Shown here piece by piece: positions 12,440 through 26,744 of a DNA stretch of 64,000 nucleotides. The notes below the pieces were generated by a model. It did no database searches. It was not told where the DNA came from and saw nothing but the letters and a program-made list of their open reading frames with translations. The DNA is taken from positions 20,067,032 to 20,131,031 of the forward strand of contig OU744448.1 of the NCBI GenBank assembly GCA_916610825.1. The letters are read 5' to 3'. Positions within the stretch are counted from its first letter, which is position 1. The number at the start of each line of letters is the position of its first letter. The position numbers and the translations under genes were made by a program. Source of the stretch: Haliclystus octoradiatus. Taxonomy: Eukaryota; Cnidaria; Staurozoa; Stauromedusae; Haliclystidae.

Positions 12440-13181
12440 TCAATTAATGGATTTGTTCTTCCTAACTTCCCTTCTCATTTTCTTCTCAAGTTCTTTAAAA
12501 ATTCTATATCTCTTCTTTTCTGTCTTCTTTACTTTCTTTTCTCTTTTCTCAATAATCTTTATTGCAGCCTTTGATAAACCAACTGCATGATATGCTGTTG
12601 AGATTTTATCTCTTGGCACAACGTTAACATAGTTTGTAAATCGTTTGATGACTTCATCTCGCTTTAATTGTGTACATCTAGACGCTTCAACACTGCCAGG
12701 GATGACGATTGGTTTGTCAGTCAGCCATTGTCCTACAACAGATGTAATTTGGGATATTAATATTGTGATCTTCGAAAGTGAGAGTTGCTATCGACCATTA
12801 ATTTAGGCTGCTTACCTTTCAAATTTCTCAAACTGTTGGTATTTCCCAAGTTGATTTTTTTCTAATGATGGGAGGCTGCTCTCCAATGGATCTCTCTATA
12901 CCAAGAAGGCTATCTAATGCCTTCACAGGATCATAATCATTATTACCAATTTTTCCATTCAATTGACGTAGACTAGCTTTTGTTGCTGGTGATTGAAATG
13001 ACTCTGATTTTCTCAGACGGGCTTCTCTCTCTTCGATGCATTTCAAACGTTGTTGCTTTTTCTTGTTATTTCTTTCCTCTATATACTTTCTTCCCTCGAT
13101 GCTCAATATAGTGACCTCCAAAGGAATTGGATAGCTCAACGGCTTCTTTTGAATTGATTTATCATTCATTTTATTAATCAT
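12440..13181 (-). pseudogene. Unit 7: array gene copy with A7 frameshift
   Basis: Exon 1 is 12816..13181, the intron is 83 bp, and exon 2 is 12440..12732. The A-tract is seven As, so exon 1 ends KKSTWEIPTV-stop after 117 codons. Two further class markers are ATKASLRQ and VKALDSLLG. Exon 2 is still open. The spacer (about 13860-14316) is of the unit 5 type. Confidence 0.8.
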
Positions 13182-14481
13182 TAATTTCAGTAAAGTAATA
13201 TCGATGACTTTACTCGAAAGCGAAATCGATAAAACTAAGAGTGATCGATTGATTGTGACGTCACTAATAGGATCAAGGAAGTTTGCTCGATGGAGAATGG
13301 GGGCGAGAGATAAATCAAAAGTCTGTCGTTAAGGCGTTGCTATCATTCACTGATGCACGATAACATGTTGTCTTCTTTTTAAATTGATACAAACTTGTTT
13401 TTTTCGAGAATTATTTGCATCGCTGTAATGAACTGCAACAATCCCGTTATATATTTTCTGTCATTTGTTTGAATCAGAATTCACATCAAATAAACTGCCA
13501 TACAATGACCTAAAATACATAGGGTTGTGTATAACTTATGGATAGGTTTGTCCTATATTAACCCACTTTCAGCTAGGCATATCAAATGACCAATAAAAAA
13601 GTTTAATGCTGGTTGTGATTAACCAGTCAGTCGAAATGATTGGAAATATAGGAACCCTTGGCATAGTTATTAATTCATGCAGAAGTTATTACGACATCAA
13701 AATGCAGATTCCATGTGTAGCAAATTGAACCTTCATAATCCTGTCATGGGCAATGCTGGGTAATGTGATCACGGTAGCTCTAAAACCGAGTAATTTTTTC
13801 AAGAACTGCTTCTTAGACGAAATTCATGCAATTACATCGACGGCAAGATTGATAATAAAAATATTGATTATTTTAAAAGGATTTTCAAGTTTATTTATCT
13901 TTTAATTTTTCAAATAATTTGTCGTTTACATGCACCATTTCGATGAAGTTGATACGCAACTACCCTCAGATCGAGCAATATTTACGAGAGGAAAATGTTT
14001 AGACGTATGCACCTTGCACATTAATTAAATGCTTTTAATAAATATTGATCAAGGTACCTATTTAATTTGGATAATGATTGGAAAAAGTAGCTCCTAAATA
14101 ATGGCAATCATTCACGAGAATGTAATTTTCCTAAAACTGGCAACCCCCGTCGAATTATTTAAGGAATATACCAATCCGAGGCTTGATTAAATCATATGCG
14201 AAAATGTTTAACCAAAATTTTAATAGCATGTTTAATATTGGCATACCTCCACATATTGAACACAGCATTCACATGCGAGCAGGAATTTTATAAAACACAA
14301 TTATTATTTCATCACTAAATTTATTTGAATCAAATCTTCACATATATACAGTATTGGAAATTTCCATCATCTCTTTACAAAAACTGTAACCCCTTCACTG
14401 TCTCTCACTCTCACTCCTCAAATTATCACCCCCTCTTTATTCTTCGCACAACACACCTCCATTCGTATCCAAGAAATCATC

Positions 14482-15225
14482 TCAATTAATGGATTTGTTC
14501 TTCCTAACTTCCCTCCTCATTTTCTTCTCAAGTTCTTTAAAAATTCTATATCTCTTCTTTTCTGTCTTCTTCACTTTCTTTTCTCTTTTCTCAATAATCT
14601 TTATGGCAGCCTTTGATAAACCAACTGCATGATATGCTGTTGAGTTTTTATCTCTTGGCACAACGTTAACATAGTTTGTAAATCGTTTGGTGACTTCATC
14701 TCGCTTTAATTGTGTACATCTAGACGCTTCAAAACTGCCAGGGATGACGATTGGTTTGTCAGTCAGCCGTTGTCCTACAACAGATGTAATTAAGGATATT
14801 AATTATTGTGATCTTCGAAAGTGAGAGTTGCTATCGACCATTAATTTCGGTTGCTTACCTTTCAAATTTCTCAAACTGTTGGTATTTCCCAAGTTGATTT
14901 TTTTTCTAATGATGGGAGGCTGCTCTCCAATGGATCTCTCTATACCAAGAAGGCTATCGAATGCCTTCACAGGATCATAATCATTATTACCAATTTTTCC
15001 ATTCATTTGACGTAGACGAGCTTTTGTTGCTGGTGATTGAAATGACTCTGATTTTCTCAGACGGGCTTCTCTCTCTTCGATGCATTTCAAACGTTGTTGC
15101 TTTTTCTTGTTATTTCTTTCCTCTATATACTTTCTTCCCTCGATGCTCAATATAGTGACCTCCAAAGGAATTGGATAGCTCAATGGCTTCTTTTCAATTG
15201 ATTTATCATTCATTTTATTAGTCAT
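14482..15225 (-). CDS. Unit 8: array gene, open, 219 aa (MTNK type)
   Basis: Exon 1 is 14859..15225 and exon 2 is 14482..14774; A8, open. Essentially a copy of the unit 6 gene 4089 bp away. It is the first half of a canonical 4087-bp dimer (units 8-9). Confidence 0.75.
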
Positions 15226-16528
15226 TATTTTCAGTAAAGTAATATCGATGACTTTACTCGAACGCGAAATCGATAAAACTAAGAACGATCGATTGATTGT
15301 GACGTCACTAGTAGGATCACGAAAGTTTGCTCGATGGAGAATGGGGGCGAGAGATAAATCAAAAGTCTGTCGTTAAGGCGTTGCTATCATTCACTGATGC
15401 ACGATAACATGTTGACTTCTTTTTAAATTGATACAAACTTGTTTTTTTCGAGAATTATTTGCATCGCTGTAATGAACTGCAACAATCCCGTTATATATTT
15501 TCTGTCATTTGTTTGAATCAGAATTCAAATCAAATAAACTGCCATACAATGACCTAAAATACATAGGGTTGTGTTTAACCTATGGATAGGTTTGTCCTAT
15601 ATTAACCCACTTTCAGTTAGGCATATCAAATGACCAATAAAAAGTTTAATGCTGGTTGTGATTTTACCAGTCAGTCGAAATGATTGGAAATATAGGAACC
15701 CTTATAGCATATAGTTATTATTTCATGCAGGAGTTATTACGACATCAAAATGCAGATTCCATGTGTAGCAAATTGAACCTTCATAATCCTGTCATGGGCA
15801 ATACTGGGCAATGTGATCACGGTAGCTCAAAAACCGAGTAATTTTTTCAAGAACTGCTTCTTAGACGAAATTCATGCAATTACATCGACGGCGAGATTGA
15901 TAATAAAATTATTGATTATTTTAAAAGGATTTTCAAGTTTATTTATCTTTTAATTTTTCAAATAATTTGTCGTTTACATGCACCATTTCGATGAAGTTGA
16001 TATGTAACTACCGTCAGATCGAGCAATATTTACGAGAGGAAAAAGTTTAGACGAATGCACCTTGCACATTAATTAATTGCTCTTAATAAATATTGATCAA
16101 GGTACCTATTCAATTTGGATAATGATTGGAAAAAGTAGCTCCTAAATAATGGCAATCATTCACGGAAATGTAATTTTCCTAAAACTGGCAACCCCCGTCG
16201 AATTATTTAAGGGATATACCAATCCGAGGCTTGATTAAATCATATGCGAACATGTTCAATCAATATTTTAATAGCATGTTTAATATTGGCATACCTCCAC
16301 ATACTGAACACAGCATTCACATGCGAGCAGGAATATTATAAACACAATTATTATTTCATCACTAAATTTATTTGAATCAAATCTTCACATATATACAGCA
16401 TTGGAAATTTCCATCATCTCTTTACAAAAACTGTAACCCCTTCACTGTCTGTCACTCTCACTCCTCAAATTATCACCCCCTCTTTATTCTTCGCACAACA
16501 CACCTCCATTCGTATCCAAGAAATCATC

Positions 16529-17270
16529 TCAATTAATGGATTTGTTCTTCCTAACTTCCCTTCTCATTTTCTTCTCAAGTTCTTTAAAAATTCTATATCT
16601 CTTCTTTTCTGTCTTCTTTACTTTCTTTTCTCTTTTCTCAATAATCTTTATTGCAGCCTTTGATAAACCAACTGCATGATATGCTGTTGAGATTTTATCT
16701 CTTGGCACAACGTTAACATAGTTTGTAAATCGTTTGATGACTTCATCTCGCTTTAATTGTGTACATCTAGACGCTTCAACACTGCCAGGGATGACGATTG
16801 GTTTGTCAGTCAGCCATTGTCCTACAACAGATGTAATTTGGGATATTAATATTGTGATCTTCGAAAGTGAGAGTTGCTATCGACCATTAATTTAGGCTGC
16901 TTACCTTTCAAATTTCTCAAACTGTTGGTATTTCCCAAGTTGATTTTTTTCTAATGATGGGAGGCTGCTCTCCAATGGATCTCTCTATACCAAGAAGGCT
17001 ATCTAATGCCTTCACAGGATCATAATCATTATTACCAATTTTTCCATTCAATTGACGTAGACTAGCTTTTGTTGCTGGTGATTGAAATGACTCTGATTTT
17101 CTCAGACGGGCTTCTCTCTCTTCGATGCATTTCAAACGTTGTTGCTTTTTCTTGTTATTTCTTTCCTCTATATACTTTCTTCCCTCGATGCTCAATATAG
17201 TGACCTCCAAAGGAATTGGATAGCTCAACGGCTTCTTTTGAATTGATTTATCATTCATTTTATTAATCAT
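16529..17270 (-). pseudogene. Unit 9: array gene copy with A7 frameshift
   Basis: Exon 1 is 16905..17270 and exon 2 is 16529..16821. Same A7 lesion and class markers as unit 7, with exon 2 open. Its spacer is of the unit 1 type, and it shares with unit 18 alone the spacer variant ATGCAAGCAGG near 18361. Confidence 0.8.
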
Positions 17271-18568
17271 TAATTTCAGTAAAGTAATATCGATGACTTT
17301 ACTCGAAAGCGAAATCGATAAAACTAAGAGTGATCGATTGATTGTGACGTCACTAGTAGGATCAAGAAAGTTTGCTCGATGGAGAATGGGGGCGAGAGAT
17401 AAATCAAAAGTCTGTCGTTAAGGCGTTGCTATCATTCACTGATGCACGATAACATGTTGTCTTCTTTTTAAATTGATACAAACTTGTTTTTTTCGAGAAT
17501 TATTTGCATCGCTGTAATGAACTGCAACAATCCCGTTATATATTTTCTGTCATTTGTTTGAATCAGAATTCACATCAAATAAACTGCCATACAATGACCT
17601 AAAATACATAGGGTTGTGTATAACTTATGGATAGGTTTGTCCTATATTAACCCACTTTCAGTTAGGCATATCAAATGACCAATAAAAAGTTTAATGCTGG
17701 TTGTGATTAACCAGTCAGTCGAAATGATTGGAAATATAGGAACCCTTGGCATAGTTATTAATTCATGCAGAAGTTATTACGACATCAAAATGCAGATTCC
17801 ATGTGTAGCAAATTGAACCTTCATAATCCTGTCATGGGCAATGCTGGGTAATGTGATCACGGTAGCTCAAAAACCGAGTAATTTTTTCAAGAACTGCTTC
17901 TTAGACGAAATTCATGCAATTACATCGACGGCAAGATTGATAATAAAAATATTTATTATTTTAAAAGGATTTTCAAGTTTGTTTATCTTTTAAATTTTCA
18001 AATAATTTGTCGTTTAGATGCACCATTTCGATGAAGTTGATATGCAACTACCATCAGATCGAGCAATATTTACGAGAGGAAAATGTTTAGACGAATGCAC
18101 CTTGCACATTAATTAAATGCTCTTAATGAATATGGATCAAGGTACCTATTCAATTTGGATAATGATTGGAAAAAGTAGCTCCTAAATAACGGCAATCATT
18201 CACGGAAATGTAATTTTCCTAAAACTGTCAACCCCCGTCGAATTATTTAAGGAATATACCAATCCGAGGCTTGATTAAATCATATGCGAACATGTTTAAT
18301 CAATATTTTAATAGCATGTTTAATATTGGCATACCTCCACATACTGAACACAGCATTCACATGCAAGCAGGAATATTATAAACACAATTATTATTTCATC
18401 ACTAAATTTATTTGAATCAAATCTTCACATATATACAGTATTGGAAATTTCCATCATCTCTTTACAAAACCTGTAACCACTTCACTGTCTCTCACCCTCA
18501 CTCCTCCAATTATCAGCCCCTCTTTATTCTTCGCACAACACACCTCCATTCGTATCCAAGAAATCATC

Positions 18569-19312
18569 TCAGTTAATGGATTTGTTCTTCCTAACTTCCC
18601 TTCTCATTTTCTTGTCAAGTTCTTTAAAAATTCTATATCTCTTCTTTTCTGTCTTCTTTACTTTCTTTTCTCTTTTCTCAATGATCTTTATTGCAGCCTT
18701 TGATAAACCAACTGCATGATATGCTGTTGAGATTTTATCTCTTGGCACAACGTTAACATAGTTTGTAAATCGTTTGGTGACTTCATCTCGCTTTAATTGT
18801 GTACATCTAGACGCTTCAAAACTGCCAGGGATGACGATTGGTTTGTCAGTCAGCCGTTGTCCTACAACAGATGTAATTAAGGATATTAATTATTGTGATC
18901 TTCGAAAGTGAGAGTTGCTATCGACCATTAATTTCGGCTGCTTACCTTTCAAATTTCTCAAACTGTTGGTATTTCCCAAGTTGATTTTTTTTCTAATGAT
19001 GGGAGGCTGCTCTCCAATGGATCTCTCTATACCAAGAAGGCTATCGAATGCCTTCACAGGATCATAATCATTATTACGTATTTTTCCATTCATTTGACGT
19101 AGACGAGCTTTTGTTGCTGGTGGTTGAAATGACTCTGATTTTCTCAGACGGGCTTCTCTCTCTTCGATGCATTTCAAACGTTGTTGCTTTTTCTTGTTAT
19201 TTCTTTCCTCTATATACTTTCTTCCCTCGATGCTCAATATAGTGACCTCCAGAGGAATTGGATAGCTCAATGGCTTCTTTTCAATTGATTTATCATTCAT
19301 TTTATTAGTCAT
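18569..19312 (-). CDS. Unit 10: array gene, open, 219 aa
   Basis: Exon 1 is 18946..19312 and exon 2 is 18569..18861; A8, open. Exon 1 reads QPPATK and KIRNNDYD, variants shared with unit 13. First member of the first 6129-bp trimer. Confidence 0.75.
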
Positions 19313-20615
19313 TATTTTCAGTAAAGTAATATCGATGACTTTACTCGAACGCGAAATCGATAAAACTAAGAACGATCGATTGATTGTGACGTCACTAGTA
19401 GGATCACGAAAGTTTGCTCGATGGAGAATGGGGGCGAGAGATAAATCAAAAGTCTGTCGTTAAGGCGTTGCTATCATTCACTGATGCACGATAACATGTT
19501 GACTTCTTTTTAAATTGATACAAACTTGTTTTTTTCGAGAATTATTTGCATCGCTGTAATGAACTGCAACAATCCCGTTATATATTTTCTGTCATTTGTT
19601 TGAATCAGAATTCAAATCAAATAAACTGCCATACAATGACCTAAAATACATAGGGTTGTGTTTAACCTATGGATAGGTTTGTCCTATATTAACCCACTTT
19701 CAGTTAGGCATATCAAATGACCAATAAAAAGTTTAATGCTGGTTGTGATTTTACCAGTCAGTCGAAATGATTGGAAATATAGGAACCCTTATAGCATATA
19801 GTTATTATTTCATGCAGGAGTTATTACGACATCAAAATGCAGATTCCATGTGTAGCAAATTGAACCTTCATAATCCTGTCATGGGCAATACTGGGCAATG
19901 TGATCACGGTAGCTCAAAAACCGAGTAATTTTTTCAAGAACTGCTTCTTAGACGAAATTCATGCAATTACATCGACGGCGAGATTGATAATAAAATTATT
20001 GATTATTTTAAAAGGATTTTCAAGTTTATTTATCTTTTAATTTTTCAAATAATTTGTCGTTTACATGCACCATTTCGATGAAGTTGATATGTAACTACCG
20101 TCAGATCGAGCAATATTTACGAGAGGAAAAAGTTTAGACGAATGCACCTTGCACATTAATTAATTGCTCTTAATAAATATTGATCAAGGTACCTATTCAA
20201 TTTGGATAATGATTGGAAAAAGTAGCTCCTAAATAATGGCAATCATTCACGGAAATGTAATTTTCCTAAAACTGGCAACCCCCGTCGAATTATTTATGGG
20301 ATATACCAATCCGAGGCTTGATTAAATCATATGCGAACATGTTCAATCAATATTTCAATAGCATGTTTAATATTGGCATACCTCCACATACTGAACACAG
20401 CATTCACATGCGAGCAGGAATATTATAAACACAATTATTATTTCATCACTAAATTTATTTGAATCAAATCTTCACATATATACAGTATTGGAAATTTCCA
20501 TCATCTCTTTACAAAAACTGTAACCCCTTCACTGTCTCTCACTCTCACTCCTCAAATTATCACCCCCTCTTTATTCTTCGCACAACACACCTCCATTCGT
20601 ATCCAAGAAATCATC

Positions 20616-21356
20616 TCAATTAATGGATTTGTTCTTCCTAACTTCCCTCCTCATTTTCTTCTCAAGTTCTTTAAAAATTCTATATCTCTTCTTTTCTGTC
20701 TTCTTCACTTTCTTTTCTCTTTTCTCAAAATCTTTATGGCAGCCTTTGATAAACCAACTGCATGATATGCTGTTGAGTTTTTATCTCTTGGCACAACGTT
20801 AACATAGTTTGTAAATCGTTTGATGACTTCATCTCGCTTTAATTGTGTACATCTAGACGCTTCAACACTGCCAGGGATGACGATTGGTTTGTCAGTCAGC
20901 CGTTGTCCTACAACAGATGTAATTTGGGATATTAATATTGTGATCTTCGAAAGTGAGAGTTGCTATCGACCATTAATTTAGGCTGCTTACCTTTCAAATT
21001 TCTCAAACTGTTGGTATTTCCCAAGTTGATTTTTTTCTAATGATGGGAGGCTGCTCTCCAATGGATCTCTCTATACCAAGAAGGCTATCTAATGCTTTCA
21101 CAGGATCATAATCATTATTACCAATTTTTCCATTCAATTGACGTAGACTAGCTTTTGTTGCTGGTGATTGAAATGACTCTGATTTTCTCAGACGGGCTTC
21201 TCTCTCTTCGATGCATTTCAAACGTTGTTGCTTTTTCTTGTTATTTCTTTCCTCTATATACTTTCTTCCCTCGATGCTCAATATAGTGACCTCCAAAGGA
21301 ATTGGATAGCTCAACGGCTTCTTTTGAATTGATTTATCATTCATTTTATTAATCAT
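20616..21356 (-). pseudogene. Unit 11: array gene copy with A7 and a 1-bp exon 2 deletion
   Basis: Exon 1 is 20991..21356 (A7, 117 codons then stop). Exon 2 is 20616..20907, 292 nt, one base short at CTCAAAATC. Unit 14 has the same second lesion, so it arose before the trimer was duplicated. Confidence 0.82.
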
Positions 21357-22654
21357 TAATTTCAGTAAAGTAATATCGATGACTTTACTCGAAAGCGAAA
21401 TCGATAAAACTAAGAGTGATCGATTGATTGTGACGTCACTAGTAGGATCAAGAAAGTTTGCTCGATGGAGAATGGGGGCGAGAGATAAATCAAAAGTCTG
21501 TCGTTAAGGCGTTGCTATCATTCACTGATGCACGATAACATGTTGTCTTCTTTTTAAATTGATACAAACTTGTTTTTTTCGAGAATTATTTGCATCGCTG
21601 TAATGAACTGCAACAATCCCGTTATATATTTTCTGTCATTTGTTTGAATCAGAATTCACATCAAATAAACTGCCATGCAATGACCTAAAATACATAGGGT
21701 TGTGTATAACTTATGGATAGGTTTGTCCTATATTAACCCACTTTCAGTTAGGCATATCAAATGACCAATAAAAAGTTTAATGCTGGTTGTGATTAACCAG
21801 TCAGTCGAAATGATTGGAAATATAGGAACCCTTGGCATAGTTATTAATTCACGCAGAAGTTATTACGACATCAAAATGCAGATTCCATGTGTAGCAAATT
21901 GAACCTCCATAATCCTGTCATGGGCAATGCTGGGTAATGTGATCACGGTAGCTCAAAAACCGAGTAATTTTTTCAAGAACTGCTTCTTAGACGAAATTCA
22001 TGCAATTACATCGACGGCAAGATTGATAATAAAAATATTTATTATTTTAAAAGGATTTTCAAGTTTGTTTATCTTTTAAATTTTCAAATAATTTGTCGTT
22101 TAGATGCACCATTTCGATGAAGTTGATATGCAACTACCATCAGATCGAGCAATATTTACGAGAGGAAAATGTTTAGACGAATGCACCTTGCACATTAATT
22201 AAATGCTCTTAATGAATATGGATCAAGGTACCTATTCAATTTGGATAATGATTGGAAAAAGTAGCTCCTAAATAACGGCAATCATTCACGGAAATGTAAT
22301 TTTCCTAAAACTGTCAACCCCCGTCGAATTATTTAAGGAATATACCAATCCGAGGCTTGATTAAATCATATGCGAACATGTTTAATCAATATTTTAATAG
22401 CATGTTTAATATTGGCATACCTCCACATACTGAACACAGCATTCACATGCGAGCAGGAATATTATAAACACAATTATTATTTCATCACTAAATTTATTTG
22501 AATCAAATCTTCACATATATACAGTATTGGAAATTTCCATCATCTCTTTACAAAACCTGTAACCACTTCACTGTCTCTCACCCTCACTCCTCCAATTATC
22601 AGCCCCTCTTTATTCTTCGCACAACACACCTCCATTCGTATCCAAGAAATCATC

Positions 22655-23399
22655 TCAGTTAATGGATTTGTTCTTCCTAACTTCCCTTCTCATTTTCTTG
22701 TCAAGTTCTTTAAAAATTCTATATCTCTTCTTTTCTGTCTTCTTTACTTTCTTTTCTCTTTTCTCAATAATCTTTATTGCAGCCTTTGATAAACCAACTG
22801 CATGATATGCTGTTGAGATTTTATCTCTTGGCACAACGTTAACATAGTTTGTAAATCGTTTGGTGACTTCATCTCGCTTTAATTGTGGACATCTAGACGC
22901 TTCAAAACTGCCAGGGATGACGATTGGTTTGTCAGTCAGCCGTTGTCCTACAACAGATGTAATTAAGGATATTAATTATTGTGATCTTCGAAAGTGAGAG
23001 TTGCTATCGACCATTAATTTCGGCTGCTTACCTTTCAAATTTCTCAAACTGTTGGTATTTCCCAAGTTGATTTTTTTTTCTAATGATGGGAGGCTGCTCT
23101 CCAATGGATCTCTCTATACCAAGAAGGCTATCGAATGCCTTCACAGGATCATAATCATTATTACCAATTTTTCCATTCATTTGACGTAGACGAACTTTTG
23201 TTGCTGGTGATTGAAATGACTCTGATTTTCTCAGACGGGCTTCTCTCTCTTCGATGCATTTCAAACGTTGTTGCTTTTTCTTGTTATTTCTTTCCTCTAT
23301 ATACTTTCTTCCCTCGATGCTCAATATAGTGACCTCCAAAGGAATTGGATAGCTCAATGGCTTCTTTTCAATTGATTTATCATTCATTTTATTAGTCAT
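22655..23399 (-). pseudogene. Unit 12: array gene copy with A9 frameshift
   Basis: Exon 1 is 23032..23399 and exon 2 is 22655..22947. A9 shifts the frame to KKNQLGKYQQ. Class markers are ATKVRLRQ in exon 1 and CPQLK (not CTQLK) in exon 2, shared with units 15 and 16. The promoter is of the CGAACGCG type. Confidence 0.75.
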
Positions 23400-24697
23400 T
23401 ATTTTCAGTAAAGTAATATCGATGACTTTACTCGAACGCGAAATCGATAAAACTAAGAACGATCGATTGATTGTGACGTCACTAGTAGGATCACGAAAGT
23501 TTGCTCGATGGAGAATGGGGGCGAGAGATAAATCAAAAGTCTGTCGTTAAGGCGTTGCTATCATTCACTGATGCACGATAACATGTTGTCTTCTTTTTAA
23601 ATTGATACAAACTTGTTTTTTTCGAGAATTATTTGCATCGCTGTAATGAACTGCAACAATCCCGTTATATATTTTCTGTCATTTGTTTGAATCAGAATTC
23701 ACATCAAATAAACTGCCATACAATGACCTAAAATACATAGGGTTGTGTATAACTTATGGATAGGTTTGTCCTATATTAACCCACTTTCAGTTAGGCATAT
23801 CAAATGACCAATAAAAAGTTTAATGCTGGTTGTGATTAACCAGTCAGTCGAAATGATTGGAAATATAGGAACCCTTGGCATAGTTATTAATTCATGCAGA
23901 AGTTATTACGACATCAAAATGCAGATTCCATGTGTAGCAAATTGAACCTTCATAATCCTGTCATGGGCAATGCTGGGTAATGTGATCACGGTAGCTCAAA
24001 AACCGAGTAATTTTTTCAAGAACTGCTTCTTAGACGAAATTCATGCAATTACATCGACGGCAAGATTGATAATAAAAATATTTATTATTTTAAAAGGATT
24101 TTCAAGTTTGTTTATCTTTTAAATTTTCAAATAATTTGTCGTTTAGATGCACCATTTCGATGAAGTTGATATGCAACTACCATCAGATCGAGCAATATTT
24201 ACGAGAGGAAAATGTTTAGACGAATGCACCTTGCACATTAATTAAATGCTCTTAATGAATATGGATCAAGGTACCTATTCAATTTGGATAATGATTGGAA
24301 AAAGTAGCTCCTAAATAACGGCAATCATTCACGGAAATGTAATTTTCCTAAAACTGTCAACCCCCGTCGAATTATTTAAGGAATATACCAATCCGAGGCT
24401 TGATTAAATCATATGCGAACATGTTTAATCAATATTTTAATAGCATGTTTAATATTGGCATACCTCCACATACTGAACACAGCATTCACATGCGAGCAGG
24501 AATATTATAAACACAATTATTATTTCATCACTAAATTTATTTGAATCAAATCTTCACATATATACAGTATTGGAAATTTCCATCATCTCTTTACAAAACC
24601 TGTAACCACTTCACTGTCTCTCACCCTCACTCCTCCAATTATCAGCCCCTCTTTATTCTTCGCACAACACACCTCCATTCGTATCCAAGAAATCATC

Positions 24698-25441
24698 TCA
24701 GTTAATGGATTTGTTCTTCCTAACTTCCCTTCTCATTTTCTTGTCAAGTTCTTTAAAAATTCTATATCTCTTCTTTTCTGTCTTCTTTACTTTCTTTTCT
24801 CTTTTCTCAATAATCTTTATTGCAGCCTTTGATAAACCAACTGCATGATATGCTGTTGAGATTTTATCTCTTGGCACAACGTTAACATAGTTTGTAAATC
24901 GTTTGGTGACTTCATCTCGCTTTAATTGTGGACATCTAGACGCTTCAAAACTGCCAGGGATGACGATTGGTTTGTCAGTCAGCCGTTGTCCTACAACAGA
25001 TGTAATTAAGGATATTAATTATTGTGATCTTCGAAAGTGAGAGTTGCTATCGACCATTAATTTCGGCTGCTTACCTTTCAAATTTCTCAAACTGTTGGTA
25101 TTTCCCAAGTTGATTTTTTTTCTAATGATGGGAGGCTGCTCTCCAATGGATCTCTCTATACCAAGAAGGCTATCGAATGCCTTCACAGGATCATAATCAT
25201 TATTACGTATTTTTCCATTCATTTGACGTAGACGAGCTTTTGTTGCTGGTGGTTGAAATGACTCTGATTTTCTCAGACGGGCTTCTCTCTCTTCGATGCA
25301 TTTCAAACGTTGTTGCTTTTTCTTGTTATTTCTTTCCTCTATATACTTTCTTCCCTCGATGCTCAATATAGTGACCTCCAAAGGAATTGGATAGCTCAAT
25401 GGCTTCTTTTCAATTGATTTATCATTCATTTTATTAGTCAT
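24698..25441 (-). CDS. Unit 13: array gene, open, 219 aa
   Basis: Exon 1 is 25075..25441 and exon 2 is 24698..24990; A8, open. Counterpart of unit 10 in the second trimer. It differs at a few sites, for example CPQLK for CTQLK in exon 2 and CTCCAAAGG for CTCCAGAGG in exon 1. Confidence 0.75.
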
Positions 25442-26744
25442 TATTTTCAGTAAAGTAATATCGATGACTTTACTCGAACGCGAAATCGATAAAACTAAGA
25501 ACGATCGATTGATTGTGACGTCACTAGTAGGATCACGAAAGTTTGCTCGATGGAGAATGGGGGCGAGAGATAAATCAAAAGTCTGTCGTTAAGGCGTTGC
25601 TATCATTCACTGATGCACGATAACATGTTGACTTCTTTTTAAATTGATACAAACTTGTTTTTTTCGAGAATTATTTGCATCGCTGTAATGAACTGCAACA
25701 ATCCCGTTATATATTTTCTGTCATTTGTTTGAATCAGAATTCAAATCAAATAAACTGCCATACAATGACCTAAAATACATAGGGTTGTGTTTAACCTATG
25801 GATAGGTTTGTCCTATATTAACCCACTTTCAGTTAGGCATATCAAATGACCAATAAAAAGTTTAATGCTGGTTGTGATTTTACCAGTCAGTCGAAATGAT
25901 TGGAAATATAGGAACCCTTATAGCATATAGTTATTATTTCATGCAGGAGTTATTACGACATCAAAATGCAGATTCCATGTGTAGCAAATTGAACCTTCAT
26001 AATCCTGTCATGGGCAATACTGGGCAATGTGATCACGGTAGCTCAAAAACCGAGTAATTTTTTCAAGAACTGCTTCTTAGACGAAATTCATGCAATTACA
26101 TCGACGGCGAGATTGATAATAAAATTATTGATTATTTTAAAAGGATTTTCAAGTTTATTTATCTTTTAATTTTTCAAATAATTTGTCGTTTACATGCACC
26201 ATTTCGATGAAGTTGATATGTAACTACCGTCAGATCGAGCAATATTTACGAGAGGAAAAAGTTTAGACGAATGCACCTTGCACATTAATTAATTGCTCTT
26301 AATAAATATTGATCAAGGTACCTATTCAATTTGGATAATGATTGGAAAAAGTAGCTCCTAAATAATGGCAATCATTCACGGAAATGTAATTTTCCTAAAA
26401 CTGGCAACCCCCGTCGAATTATTTAAGGGATATACCAATCCGAGGCTTGATTAAATCATATGCGAACATGTTCAATCAATATTTCAATAGCATGTTTAAT
26501 ATTGGCATACCTCCACATACTGAACACAGCATTCACATGCGAGCAGGAATATTATAAACACAATTATTATTTCATCACTAAATTTATTTGAATCAAATCT
26601 TCACATATATACAGTATTGGAAATTTCCATCATCTCTTTACAAAAACTGTAACCCCTTCACTGTCTCTCACTCTCACTCCTCAAATTATCACCCCCTCTT
26701 TATTCTTCGCACAACACACCTCCATTCGTATCCAAGAAATCATC

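Larger units (their letters stand above)
14317..18403. repeat. Higher-order dimer (units 8-9), 4087 bp
   Basis: An open 2047-bp unit is followed by a 2040-bp A7 unit. Equivalent dimers are 32707..36793, 36794..40880, 40881..44967 and 44968..49054 (each 4087 bp), 49055..53142 (4088 bp) and 10228..14316 (4089 bp, second spacer of another type). The two members differ in exon 1, intron length, promoter and spacer, while corresponding members of different dimers are nearly identical. Confidence 0.9.
18404..24532. repeat. Higher-order trimer, first copy (units 10-12), 6129 bp
   Basis: Unit order is open, A7 with the exon 2 deletion, then A9, with lengths 2047, 2039 and 2043 bp. Confidence 0.92.
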
